A stretch of DNA of 64,000 bases from Clostridiales bacterium (GTDB lineage: Bacteria > Bacillota > Clostridia > Christensenellales > CAG-138), in contig SFEL01000004.1 in assembly GCA_004557245.1 (NCBI GenBank), positions 1-64,000 of the forward strand, in the 5' to 3' direction. Every line of letters starts with the position of its first letter. Position 1 is the first letter of the stretch. The notes below the pieces were generated by a model. It did no database searches. It was not told the origin of the DNA and saw only the letters and a program-made list of their open reading frames with translations. Made by a program: the position numbers and the translations under genes. Below are positions 24,529-31,537 of the stretch, piece after piece.

Positions 24529-25410
24529 ATGAAGATAAGCGAAGGTTATATGCCTTTTATGGGACACCATACCTATTACAGGACGGTTGGCGAGCGTACT
24601 GACAAGGCGCCGCTGATACTCCTGCATGGAGGCCCCGGTTCTACTCACAATTATTTCGAGGTGCTGGACAGGGTGGCGGAGGATGACGGTCGCATGCTCG
24701 TCATGTACGACCAGATAGGCTGCGGCAACTCATACGTCAACGGCAGGCCGGAGCTATGGACGGCCGAGACATGGGTAAATGAGCTTATCACACTGAGAGA
24801 GCACCTGGGGCTGGATACCTGCCACCTGCTGGGCCAGTCCTGGGGAGGCATGCTGTTATTGACCTATATCTGCAACTATGAGCACTCAGGCGTAAAGAGC
24901 GGCATACTTTCCAGCACGCTGCCCGCAAGCTGGCTGTGGGGAATTGAACAGGCACGCATGATAAAGGAGCTGCCGGAGGAATACCAGAAAGCCATAAAAA
25001 CAGCTACCGAGACCGGTGACTATTCCAGCGATATATACCAGAGGGCGGAGGAAGAGTATATGCTGCGCCACGCTGCGGGCAAGCCCGATCCCAATGGCCC
25101 CGAGTGCCTGCTTAGGGAGAAAAGGACCGGCAGGGAGAGCTATGTCGTAGGCTGGGGCCCTAATGAGTACACACCAATGGGTACGCTGAAGGATTACGAC
25201 GTAATAGACAAACTCAAGGACATAAAGGAGCCCTGCCTCGTGATCAATGGCGGCAATGACCTTTGCACACCGTATATTGCCAAGGTGATGTACGACAATA
25301 TACCAAACTCCAGATGGGAGCTGTTCAGGGAGTGCCGCCACATGTGCTTCGTAGAGGACAACGACCATTATGTTGAGGTGCTTAAAGAGTGGCTCAACGA
25401 GAAGGATTGA
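24529..25410 (+). CDS. Proline iminopeptidase-family alpha/beta hydrolase
   Basis: A 293-residue hydrolase of the S33 peptidase type. LLHGGPGSTHNYF (oxyanion region), the nucleophile elbow GQSWGG, the late Asp in NGGNDLCTP, and the catalytic His in CRHMCFVED agree with proline iminopeptidase or related aminopeptidases that release N-terminal residues from peptides in the cytoplasm. The start at 24529 is favoured by GAGGATAAAGG; an in-frame ATG at 24514 adds five residues. It is a single-gene unit with its own promoter. Confidence 0.85.
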   Translation: MKISEGYMPFMGHHTYYRTVGERTDKAPLILLHGGPGSTHNYFEVLDRVAEDDGRMLVMYDQIGCGNSYVNGRPELWTAETWVNELITLREHLGLDTCHLLGQSWGGMLLLTYICNYEHSGVKSGILSSTLPASWLWGIEQARMIKELPEEYQKAIKTATETGDYSSDIYQRAEEEYMLRHAAGKPDPNGPECLLREKRTGRESYVVGWGPNEYTPMGTLKDYDVIDKLKDIKEPCLVINGGNDLCTPYIAKVMYDNIPNSRWELFRECRHMCFVEDNDHYVEVLKEWLNEKD

Positions 25411-25469
25411 TGCAATTTGGCTTATAAAAAATGACCCCGCCTTATGGTCGGGTGTTCGTAAGACAGTAA

Positions 25470-25577
25470 GATATCGAAGCCAAGAAAGCCTCCATTCGTG
25501 CGGAGGACATTGCAAAGGGTGTGTTCGTCCCGGTAAACAGTCTGCCGCCGAGGGAGCCGATGAGAGCTGTTATCTGA
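25470..25577 (+). pseudogene. C-terminal fragment of an unidentified gene
   Basis: An open stretch of 35 codons with no start codon and an immediately preceding in-frame TAA reads as protein-like sequence (contains KKASIRAEDIAKGVFVPVN) and is followed by a hairpin with flanking T residues at 25585-25623. It looks like the tail of a truncated gene. I do not know the family; together with the odd sequence at 26.25-26.5 kb it hints at a mobile-element relic. Confidence 0.4.
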
Positions 25578-25584
25578 ATGAGAG

Positions 25585-25623
25585 AAAATGTCCGAGCAGA
25601 GAAAAAATAGGTTCGGGCATTTT
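25585..25623 (+). terminator. Terminator-like hairpin after the gene fragment
   Basis: AAAATGTCCGA pairs with TTCGGGCATTTT around an A-rich loop. It probably belonged to the truncated gene ending at 25577. Confidence 0.5.
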
Positions 25624-25703
25624 CGTGTTCGCGATAGAAAAATTCACTTATTTTCATCCTTGCTTTGGGCATAGTTGGATTACAATTTGCAACTGGAGGA
25701 GCT

Positions 25704-26222
25704 ATGAAATCAAAATATATTTTGAAACAGGTAGATCTCTGTTCCAAAGGCAATGAAAAGGACGCTCTTGAATTGGCTATCAGAGAAGGAGATATCATTC
25801 TTGATAAATTCTACCAATTTGAAGTGCTACCTGCCGCAATGGATTTTACAAAACCAATCACCCGAAAGAAGGTTTCCAATACTCCGTTCAAACAATCGGA
25901 AAGACTTTTACGAATAAAAGAACTGGGCGAAGATTCCGTAGTGGTTGCCATACTGCATCAGGAAACATACTCCGAAGGTGGGGACACACTGGTGACAACA
26001 GAGACGGAAGAGACCGTAACGGTAAAATACGGCGAGGAATTCTCCGTTTACGCAAAACAGCATGTTTACGATGCGGATTTCTCAATTATCTATACATTTA
26101 TCATAGTAGATGAATCAAAACCACAGGAGCAGAAAGTGCAGAACTTCTGCACCGAATGCGGTGAGAAATTGATAAAGGGCGATAAGTTCTGCCGTGAATG
26201 CGGTACGCCTGTGCTTAAGTAA
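25704..26222 (+). CDS. Hypothetical protein with C-terminal zinc ribbon
   Basis: A 172-residue protein of unknown function. The first 135 residues are mixed alpha/beta with no motif I recognise; the end carries a zinc ribbon (CTECG and CRECG) of the kind common in small regulatory or membrane-associated proteins. ATG 25704 has GGAGGAGCT in front. Base composition and codons are more AT-rich than the surroundings (many AAA, GAA, TTC/TTA), which suggests recent acquisition. Flanking sequence on both sides looks like a mobile-element remnant. Confidence 0.65.
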   Translation: MKSKYILKQVDLCSKGNEKDALELAIREGDIILDKFYQFEVLPAAMDFTKPITRKKVSNTPFKQSERLLRIKELGEDSVVVAILHQETYSEGGDTLVTTETEETVTVKYGEEFSVYAKQHVYDADFSIIYTFIIVDESKPQEQKVQNFCTECGEKLIKGDKFCRECGTPVLK

Positions 26223-26249
26223 AATGTACAGATAAATTCCAGTTTGCAG

Positions 26250-26500
26250 GAGTGTTGAGTCATCTTCAAAAACCCTTTAGGAACGAAAGGGCGCACTTCT
26301 ATACTCTCCTGCCGGGAGTATCAGTGCGTACAGTCAAGTCAGCAAGCTGTCGGGGCGGAGCTTCATTCTCTGTCAGCAGAAGAAAACCGGCTGACTTCGA
26401 ATGTTGCGTCACCTCGTTCCGTCAAGACGGCTGCACCCCCTTGCGCCGCTAAAGCGGCTATAAGGCGAGGGCGAGGACATTAACGATGTGGCTTAATCCG
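26250..26500 (+). other. Structured non-coding stretch, possible mobile-element relic
   Basis: Between the zinc-ribbon gene and galE lie about 390 bases without a convincing gene. They are rich in hairpins: GCGCACT pairing with AGTGCGT around an inner ATACTC/GAGTAT stem (26288-26330), AAGTCAGC pairing with GCTGACTT (26336-26399), and CCGCT/AGCGG inside a CCTT/AAGG arm (26440-26466). A 66-codon open frame at 26252-26452 is probably a by-product. The sequence resembles stretches I associate with conjugative elements of gut Clostridia, but this is from memory. Confidence 0.4.
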
Positions 26501-26533
26501 ACAAAAGGCAAACCAAAAAGCGATATTTTTATG

Positions 26534-26562
26534 TTGTTCATGGGGGCTTTTTAATTTATAAT
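26534..26562 (+). promoter_or_regulatory. Promoter of galE-galK
   Basis: TTGTTC at 26534-26539 and TATAAT at 26557-26562 with a 17-base spacer, about 50 bases upstream of galE. Confidence 0.65.
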
Positions 26563-26613
26563 GTGAAAAATATGGCGCGCGATAAAACCGCGGCACTTAT
26601 AGGGAGAATTGCC

Positions 26614-27606
26614 ATGAAAACCATATTGGTTCTGGGCGGCGCCGGCTACATCGGCAGCCATACCGTGTACGAACTCATAGACGGCGGATACGACGTAGCT
26701 GTGGTGGATAACCTTGAAACGGGATTTATAGAGGCGGTACACCCAAAGGCGAGGTTCCATAAGGGCGATATACGGGACAAGGCCTTCATAGATTCCGTAT
26801 TTGACGCCGAAAAGATAGACGCAGTGATACATTTCGCCGCTAATTCCCAGGTGGGCGAGAGTATGATAAAGCCCCTGAAATACTATGAAAACAACATGGG
26901 CGGTACACGAACCATGCTGCAATCCATGGTAGAGCACGGGGTGAAGTACATAGTATTCTCATCTACAGCCGCTATATACGGCGAGCCTGAGCGCGTGCCA
27001 ATAATGGAGAGCGACCCGACCCACCCTACCAACTGCTACGGCGAAACCAAGCTTTCCATGGAGCGAATGTTCCACTGGGCCTCTGTGGCCCACGATATAC
27101 ATTTTGTGGCTCTGCGCTATTTCAACGCCTGCGGGGCGCACCCCAACGGCAATATAGGCGAAGCTCACGACCCCGAAACGCACCTTATACCAATAGTCCT
27201 GCAGGTGCCTAACGGACAGCGGAAGACCGTGAACATATTCGGCGACGATTACGGTACTCGCGACGGTACATGCGTGAGGGATTACATACACGTATGCGAC
27301 CTCGCATCGGCCCATGTGCTGGCGGCTGAGTACCTTATGCACGGCGGCAAAAACGACGTGTTTAACCTTGGAAACGGCGTAGGCTTTACCGTAAGGGAGA
27401 TAGTGGACGCGGCGGAAAAGGTGGTAGGTAAGCCCATAGCGTGCGAGATTGCATCCCGCAGGGCGGGCGACCCCGCGCAGCTTGTAGCTTCCAGCGAAAA
27501 GGCTAAGACGGTGCTTGGCTGGAAGCCGAAATACGACGATATAGATACAATAATCTCCACGGCGTGGCGCTGGCACAGCGCCCACCCCTGCGGCTACAAG
27601 GCTTGA
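26614..27606 (+). CDS. galE: UDP-glucose 4-epimerase
   Basis: GalE interconverts UDP-galactose and UDP-glucose in the Leloir pathway and supplies UDP-galactose for glycans. The extended SDR features are present: NAD-binding GGAGYIGSHT (8-17), SSTAAIYG, catalytic YGETK, and the substrate segment YFNACGAHPNGNIGE. At 330 residues the length is normal. The start at 26614 is preceded by GGGAGAA; an upstream ATG at 26563 would add 17 residues that do not fit the family. The stop overlaps or nearly overlaps the galactokinase start. Confidence 0.95.
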   Translation: MKTILVLGGAGYIGSHTVYELIDGGYDVAVVDNLETGFIEAVHPKARFHKGDIRDKAFIDSVFDAEKIDAVIHFAANSQVGESMIKPLKYYENNMGGTRTMLQSMVEHGVKYIVFSSTAAIYGEPERVPIMESDPTHPTNCYGETKLSMERMFHWASVAHDIHFVALRYFNACGAHPNGNIGEAHDPETHLIPIVLQVPNGQRKTVNIFGDDYGTRDGTCVRDYIHVCDLASAHVLAAEYLMHGGKNDVFNLGNGVGFTVREIVDAAEKVVGKPIACEIASRRAGDPAQLVASSEKAKTVLGWKPKYDDIDTIISTAWRWHSAHPCGYKA

Positions 27607-27617
27607 TGAGGCGGCAT

Positions 27618-28730
27618 ATGGATGAAGAGTATCGCTTTTCCGCTCCCGGACGTGTAGAGATAGGCGGCAACCATACCGATCATCAGCACGGCCGTGTGCT
27701 TGCAGCCGCCATAAACCTCGAGTCAAAGGCCATAGTGCGCAGGAACTGCGAGGGTAAAATACGCGTGATTTCAGAGGGATATGAGCCTGTAGAGATAGAC
27801 GTATGGGATCTTGGGGTGCACGAGGAGGAGAAGAACACCACTGCGGCGCTGATACGGGGCGTAGCAGCGGCATTTGCAGAGCGCGGCTGTAAGCTTGACG
27901 GCTTGGATGCGAAGGTAAGCTCCACGGTGCTGCCCGGCTCCGGCCTTTCCAGTTCAGCGGCGTTTGAGGTGCTCATTGGCCGCATATTAAACGGTCTGTT
28001 CTTTGAGGATAAACTTACGCCGGTTCAAATAGCACAGATAGGCCAATATGCCGAGAACGTGTATTTCGGAAAGCCCTGCGGCCTTATGGATCAGACTGCC
28101 TCAAGCGTTGGCGGCCTGGTCTATATGGACTTCAGGGACCCGGCGCATCCGGTGGTGGAAAACGTGGAGTATGACTTTGACGGCTGCGGTTATACACTTT
28201 GCATAATAGACAGCGGTGCCGACCACGCGGGCCTGACGGAGGATTATGCCGCCATACCCGGCGAACTGCATAAGGTATGCCGGGTCTTCGGCAGGGAATA
28301 CCTGAGAGAGGTGGACGAAAGCGAGTTTTATGCAAGACTTCCCGAAGTACGCAAGGCGGCGGGGGACAGGGGGGCGCTCCGTGCCATGCACATATTTGAC
28401 GACAGCAGGCGCGTAGCGGAGCAGTTGGCGGCGCTTCGAAATAACGATTTTGACCGCTTTCTTAAGCTTGTGAACGACTCTGGCGAGTCCTCATGGAAGT
28501 ATCTGCAAAACGTAATCCCCTCAGGCAGCAGGGAGCATCAGAGCATGGCTTTCACTATAGCCCTTTGTAAGAAACTGCTTAATGGCCGCGGCGCGGTACG
28601 CGTACACGGCGGCGGCTTTGCCGGAACGGCGCTTGCCTTCGTTCCGGACGGCGAGTTCAATAAGTTCCGGGATGGCATAGAGAGGGTGCTTGGCGCGGGC
28701 TGCTGTCATAAGCTCAGCATAGCGAAATAA
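27618..28730 (+). CDS. galK: Galactokinase-type GHMP kinase
   Basis: GHMP-superfamily sugar kinase of 370 residues, expected to phosphorylate galactose at C1. The N-terminus carries SAPGRVEIGGNHTDHQHG, a variant of the galactokinase signature (usual form GRVNLIGEHTDY), followed by the ATP-binding LPGSGLSSSAAFE and a C-terminal VHGGGFAGTALAF motif. GAGG six bases before ATG 27618 supports this start; an ATG at 27606 overlapping the galE stop is a close alternative. The pairing with galE supports galactose. No galT is present nearby. Confidence 0.87.
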   Translation: MDEEYRFSAPGRVEIGGNHTDHQHGRVLAAAINLESKAIVRRNCEGKIRVISEGYEPVEIDVWDLGVHEEEKNTTAALIRGVAAAFAERGCKLDGLDAKVSSTVLPGSGLSSSAAFEVLIGRILNGLFFEDKLTPVQIAQIGQYAENVYFGKPCGLMDQTASSVGGLVYMDFRDPAHPVVENVEYDFDGCGYTLCIIDSGADHAGLTEDYAAIPGELHKVCRVFGREYLREVDESEFYARLPEVRKAAGDRGALRAMHIFDDSRRVAEQLAALRNNDFDRFLKLVNDSGESSWKYLQNVIPSGSREHQSMAFTIALCKKLLNGRGAVRVHGGGFAGTALAFVPDGEFNKFRDGIERVLGAGCCHKLSIAK

Positions 28731-28841
28731 AGGGGTATTACGTAGATACAGCAGGGAAAAACACAAAAGCCTTAAGGAAATAGGAGCCTCGGGCGGGAGA
28801 ATATGTGAGCGCGGTAGGGCACTGTCTTATCTGCGTGGCAT

Positions 28842-28870
28842 TTGACGGAGGCCATCATATCCTGTATAAT
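28842..28870 (+). promoter_or_regulatory. Orphan promoter upstream of tRNA-Leu
   Basis: TTGACG at 28842-28847 and TATAAT at 28865-28870 with a 17-base spacer. No gene follows before the tRNA promoter at 28926, so it may be a second tRNA promoter or drive a small RNA. The rest of 28731-28962 shows no gene. Confidence 0.5.
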
Positions 28871-28925
28871 ATCATTGGCAGGCGAGCGTAGAGAGTATCA
28901 TTTTGTTGTGCCTCTAATCCGATTC

Positions 28926-28954
28926 TTGACCTTGTTTTGCAAATATCCTATAAT
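28926..28954 (+). promoter_or_regulatory. Promoter of tRNA-Leu
   Basis: TTGACC at 28926-28931 and TATAAT at 28949-28954, spacer 17, nine bases before the tRNA start. Confidence 0.8.
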
Positions 28955-28962
28955 GATCTCAT

Positions 28963-29045
28963 GCGAATGTGGTGGAACGGCATACACAGCAGACTTAAAA
29001 TCTGCCGGCGAAAGCTTGCGGGTTCAAATCCCGCCATTCGCACCA
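28963..29045 (+). tRNA. tRNA-Leu (anticodon UAA)
   Basis: A 7-bp acceptor stem (GCGAATG / CATTCGC), a D arm with GGTGGAACGGCA, an anticodon stem CAGACT / AATCTG around TTAAA, a variable arm of class II type, the T loop GGTTCAAATCC and an encoded CCA are all visible. Anticodon TAA reads UUA and UUG leucine codons. Confidence 0.96.
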
Positions 29046-29051
29046 ACGAAA

Positions 29052-29090
29052 AACGCCTGAATCACTGATGATTCGGGCGTTTGCTTTTTC
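29052..29090 (+). terminator. Terminator of tRNA-Leu
   Basis: AACGCC and GAATCA pair with TGATTC and GGGCGTT around a short loop, followed by TTGCTTTTT. The following bases to 29280 hold no clear gene. Confidence 0.8.
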
Positions 29091-29286
29091 CGTTGCAACT
29101 CGTTTTGCAACTTTTCTGCGAGGCGACCATTTTGTGCAGGGGTAAATGAATACCCGTATACATTGAACGATATATGGCAAAACGTGATAGCGTCCACACC
29201 TCAAGATACGATCTCGAATTTTGCCGGACATAAAGGCTTTTTCTATAATATAATAATAGATTAAAGAATTATTTTGACATGGGGCA

Positions 29287-29315
29287 TTGACTTTTTATTG
29301 GCAAAATGCTATTAT
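29287..29315 (+). promoter_or_regulatory. Promoter of tRNA-Pro
   Basis: TTGACT at 29287-29292 and TATTAT at 29310-29315 with a 17-base spacer. Confidence 0.75.
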
Positions 29316-29337
29316 GATAACAACAAAACAATCGTAT

Positions 29338-29414
29338 CTGGGTGTGGCGCAGTTTGGTAGCGTGCTTGAATGGGGTTCAAGAGGCCGGAAGTTCAAATCT
29401 TCTCACCCAGACCA
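29338..29414 (+). tRNA. tRNA-Pro (anticodon GGG)
   Basis: Acceptor CTGGGTG / CACCCAG, D arm GGCGCAGTTTGGTAGCG, anticodon stem CTTGA / TCAAG with loop ATGGGGT (anticodon GGG), T arm GAAGTTCAAATCTTC and an encoded CCA. The D-arm and AGAGGCC patterns are typical of proline tRNAs. Confidence 0.95.
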
Positions 29415-29417
29415 GAA

Positions 29418-29447
29418 ACAGTCCATAGGCGATATGGGCTGTTTTTT
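29418..29447 (+). terminator. Terminator of tRNA-Pro
   Basis: ACAGTCCATA pairs with TATGGGCTGT around GGCGA, followed by a run of T. Confidence 0.82.
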
Positions 29448-29469
29448 ATATGTACATTTTTTAGATAAA

Positions 29470-29497
29470 TAAAAAAGCGGGAGCTGGCTCCCGCTTT
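29470..29497 (-). terminator. Terminator of the NhaC-type transporter gene
   Basis: AAAGCGGGAGC pairs with GCTCCCGCTTT; on the minus strand a run of six T follows. It sits 14 bases beyond the stop codon. Confidence 0.85.
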
Positions 29498-29510
29498 GGC
29501 ATGATTTCGG

Positions 29511-31139
29511 TTAGTACGCTCTTTTTGCGTCTAACTTCTTGATGACCACAAGGGTCAGCAGCATCAGCGCTATGGCTATTGGCAGGCAAATCCAAGCGAT
29601 GCGGACGAAGCCTGCTATTATGTATGATACGAATGACACGGCGGCACAGGTAATGGCATAGGGCAGCTGAGTGGATACGTGCATTACGTGATCGCATTGT
29701 GCGCCCGCGGAGGCCATTATGGTGGTATCGGAGATTGGTGAGCAGTGGTCACCGCATACAGCGCCTGCCATGCAGGCAGAGACACATATGACGCCTATGG
29801 GGTCAGTGATGGGGAATACCTCCAGTGTTATGGGGATAAGTATGCCGAAGGTACCCCAGCTGGTACCCGTAGCGAAGCTGAGGAAGCAGCCGATAAGGAA
29901 TACTATGGCAGGCAGGAAGGACTGGAAGCTCTGGGCAGAACTCTTTACGGCAGAAGCTACGTATGCGCCAGCGCCGAGGGAATCGGTCATTGACTTGAGG
30001 GACCAGGCGCAGGTCAGTATCAGTATTGCCGGGACCATGGCCTTGAAGCCTTCGGGCAGCATGCCCATCATTTCGGAGAAGCTCATAAGCTTGCGCAGCT
30101 GATAAAATACGATGGTTATGACGAGGGCGAAGGAGGAGCCCAGCATAAGGCCTACGGAAGCGTCGGAGCCTGAGAAGGAGGTGACTATGTTGTGATAACC
30201 CTCGCTGGCAGGGTCAAAGAATCCGCCGGAGTATATCATGCCGGTGACGCAGGCTACAATTAGCACGATTATTGGCAGCACAAGGTCTATTACACGGCCG
30301 TTAGGATTGGCCTCAGTTGCTTCGGCTGAAGCATAGGGGTTTTTGCCGGAGAAAAGGTCGCCATTCTTAGCGTTACACTCGCATTTGCCCATGGGGCCGA
30401 AGTCAGTCTTCAGCAGCACCAGCCCTATCATAAGTGTGATGGTGAGAAGGGCATAGTAGTTGAAGGGAATTGCCTTGATAAAAAGGGTGAGTCCGGAGCC
30501 GTCCTCCACGTATGAGGAAACGGCGGCAGCCCATGAGGAGATAGGTGCGATAATGCACACAGGAGCCGCGGTGGCATCTATAAGATAAGAAAGCTTTGCG
30601 CGGGACACGTTGTGCTTATCCGTCACGGGGCGCATTACGGAACCGACGGTAAGGCAATTGAAGTAGTCGTCTATGAATATCAGTATGCCGAGGGCTATGG
30701 TAGCCAGCTGGGCGCCTGCGCGGGACTTTATGTTCTTGGCGGCCCAACGACCGAAGGCGGCGCTTCCGCCAGCCTTGTTCATAAGGCATACCATGACGCC
30801 GAGTATGACCAGAAATACCAGTATGCCCACATTATAGGAATCGGACAGTACGGATACTATGCCGTCGTTGAAAACGTGCAGAATTGTACCTTCAAAGGAG
30901 AAGTTGGAGTAGAGCAGGCCGCCTGCCAGTATGCCCACGAACAGGGAAGAGTAGACCTCCTTCGTTACCAGTGCCAGAGTAATGGCGATTACGGGCGGAA
31001 GAAGGGCCCAAGGAGTGTTGTAGAAGCGCTCCGTGCCAAGCTCAGCGCCTGGGGTGGCGAAAGCGGCTATGCAGAGCACTATCAGCGTAATGGCTACCAT
31101 TATGATAGTAGGCAGCGTCTTGCGGGTAGATAGTTTCAT
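29511..31139 (-). CDS. lysW: NhaC family transporter, predicted lysine transporter (LysW type)
   Basis: A 542-residue integral membrane protein with about eleven hydrophobic helices and NhaC-family signatures (FIDDYFNCLTVG; FATGTSWGT; GDHCSPISDTT). NhaC proteins are Na+/H+ antiporter-like, but the member controlled by lysine riboswitches in Firmicutes has been proposed as a lysine importer. The riboswitch immediately upstream here supports lysine. ATG 31139 has GGAGGAAAACCAA in front; the longer open frame from 31202 would start inside the riboswitch terminator and is rejected. The single-gene unit ends in a strong terminator. Confidence 0.87.
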   Translation of the reverse strand: MKLSTRKTLPTIIMVAITLIVLCIAAFATPGAELGTERFYNTPWALLPPVIAITLALVTKEVYSSLFVGILAGGLLYSNFSFEGTILHVFNDGIVSVLSDSYNVGILVFLVILGVMVCLMNKAGGSAAFGRWAAKNIKSRAGAQLATIALGILIFIDDYFNCLTVGSVMRPVTDKHNVSRAKLSYLIDATAAPVCIIAPISSWAAAVSSYVEDGSGLTLFIKAIPFNYYALLTITLMIGLVLLKTDFGPMGKCECNAKNGDLFSGKNPYASAEATEANPNGRVIDLVLPIIVLIVACVTGMIYSGGFFDPASEGYHNIVTSFSGSDASVGLMLGSSFALVITIVFYQLRKLMSFSEMMGMLPEGFKAMVPAILILTCAWSLKSMTDSLGAGAYVASAVKSSAQSFQSFLPAIVFLIGCFLSFATGTSWGTFGILIPITLEVFPITDPIGVICVSACMAGAVCGDHCSPISDTTIMASAGAQCDHVMHVSTQLPYAITCAAVSFVSYIIAGFVRIAWICLPIAIALMLLTLVVIKKLDAKRAY

Positions 31140-31165
31140 TTGGTTTTCCTCCATAAAGATCGAGT

Positions 31166-31213
31166 CAAAAAATAAAGAAGCCATGATCTTTGTGAACCGC
31201 AAAAATCATGACT
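31166..31213 (-). terminator. Lysine-riboswitch expression platform terminator
   Basis: On the minus strand AGTCATGAT (31213-31205) pairs with ATCATGGCT (31187-31179), followed by TCTTTATTTTTT. It lies between the aptamer and the start codon and would stop transcription when lysine is bound. Confidence 0.7.
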
Positions 31214-31269
31214 AAAAATACATCAAATATAAATTATATTATACCGTGCATACCATGACAGCGCTCCAC

Positions 31270-31425
31270 TTTTACGTGACAGTCCAGAGGATATTCTCCC
31301 ACTGGCCCAGCGCCGGCACTCAGGCATTATGCCGGTACTTCGGCAAAGGACCCTTTCCGCCCCGCGGTGCCTGCCGCTCGTGTGTAGGGCCTAATAATGT
31401 CCTCTGCGCCTCTATCATTTGCTAT
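31270..31425 (-). promoter_or_regulatory. Lysine riboswitch (L-box)
   Basis: Read on the minus strand the segment contains the L-box landmarks in order: GATAGAGGCGCAG near the 5' end (31416-31404), GGAAAGG followed by GCCGAAG (31344-31338), GCTGGG, and the 3' signature GGACTGTCAC (ending 31276). It begins just after a promoter and precedes a terminator and the NhaC-type gene. Lysine binding is known to turn such leaders off. The match to consensus is by eye. Confidence 0.88.
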
Positions 31426-31430
31426 ATACA

Positions 31431-31458
31431 ATTATAGTAATAAAAATACATATGTCAA
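31431..31458 (-). promoter_or_regulatory. Promoter of the lysine riboswitch transcript
   Basis: On the minus strand TTGACA (31458-31453) and TATAAT (31436-31431) with a 16-base spacer, ending a few bases before the aptamer. Confidence 0.75.
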
Positions 31459-31537
31459 CAAGTAATTTACAGTTCGTTAGGCCCTGTGTTACAATTTACG
31501 GGTAAAGTTTTTTATATGTTTTTGATTGGGAGACAAA

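Noticed and set aside
26252..26452. A 66-codon frame in the structured stretch before galE
   Set aside because: The region is hairpin-rich, the composition is not protein-like and there is no clear ribosome site.
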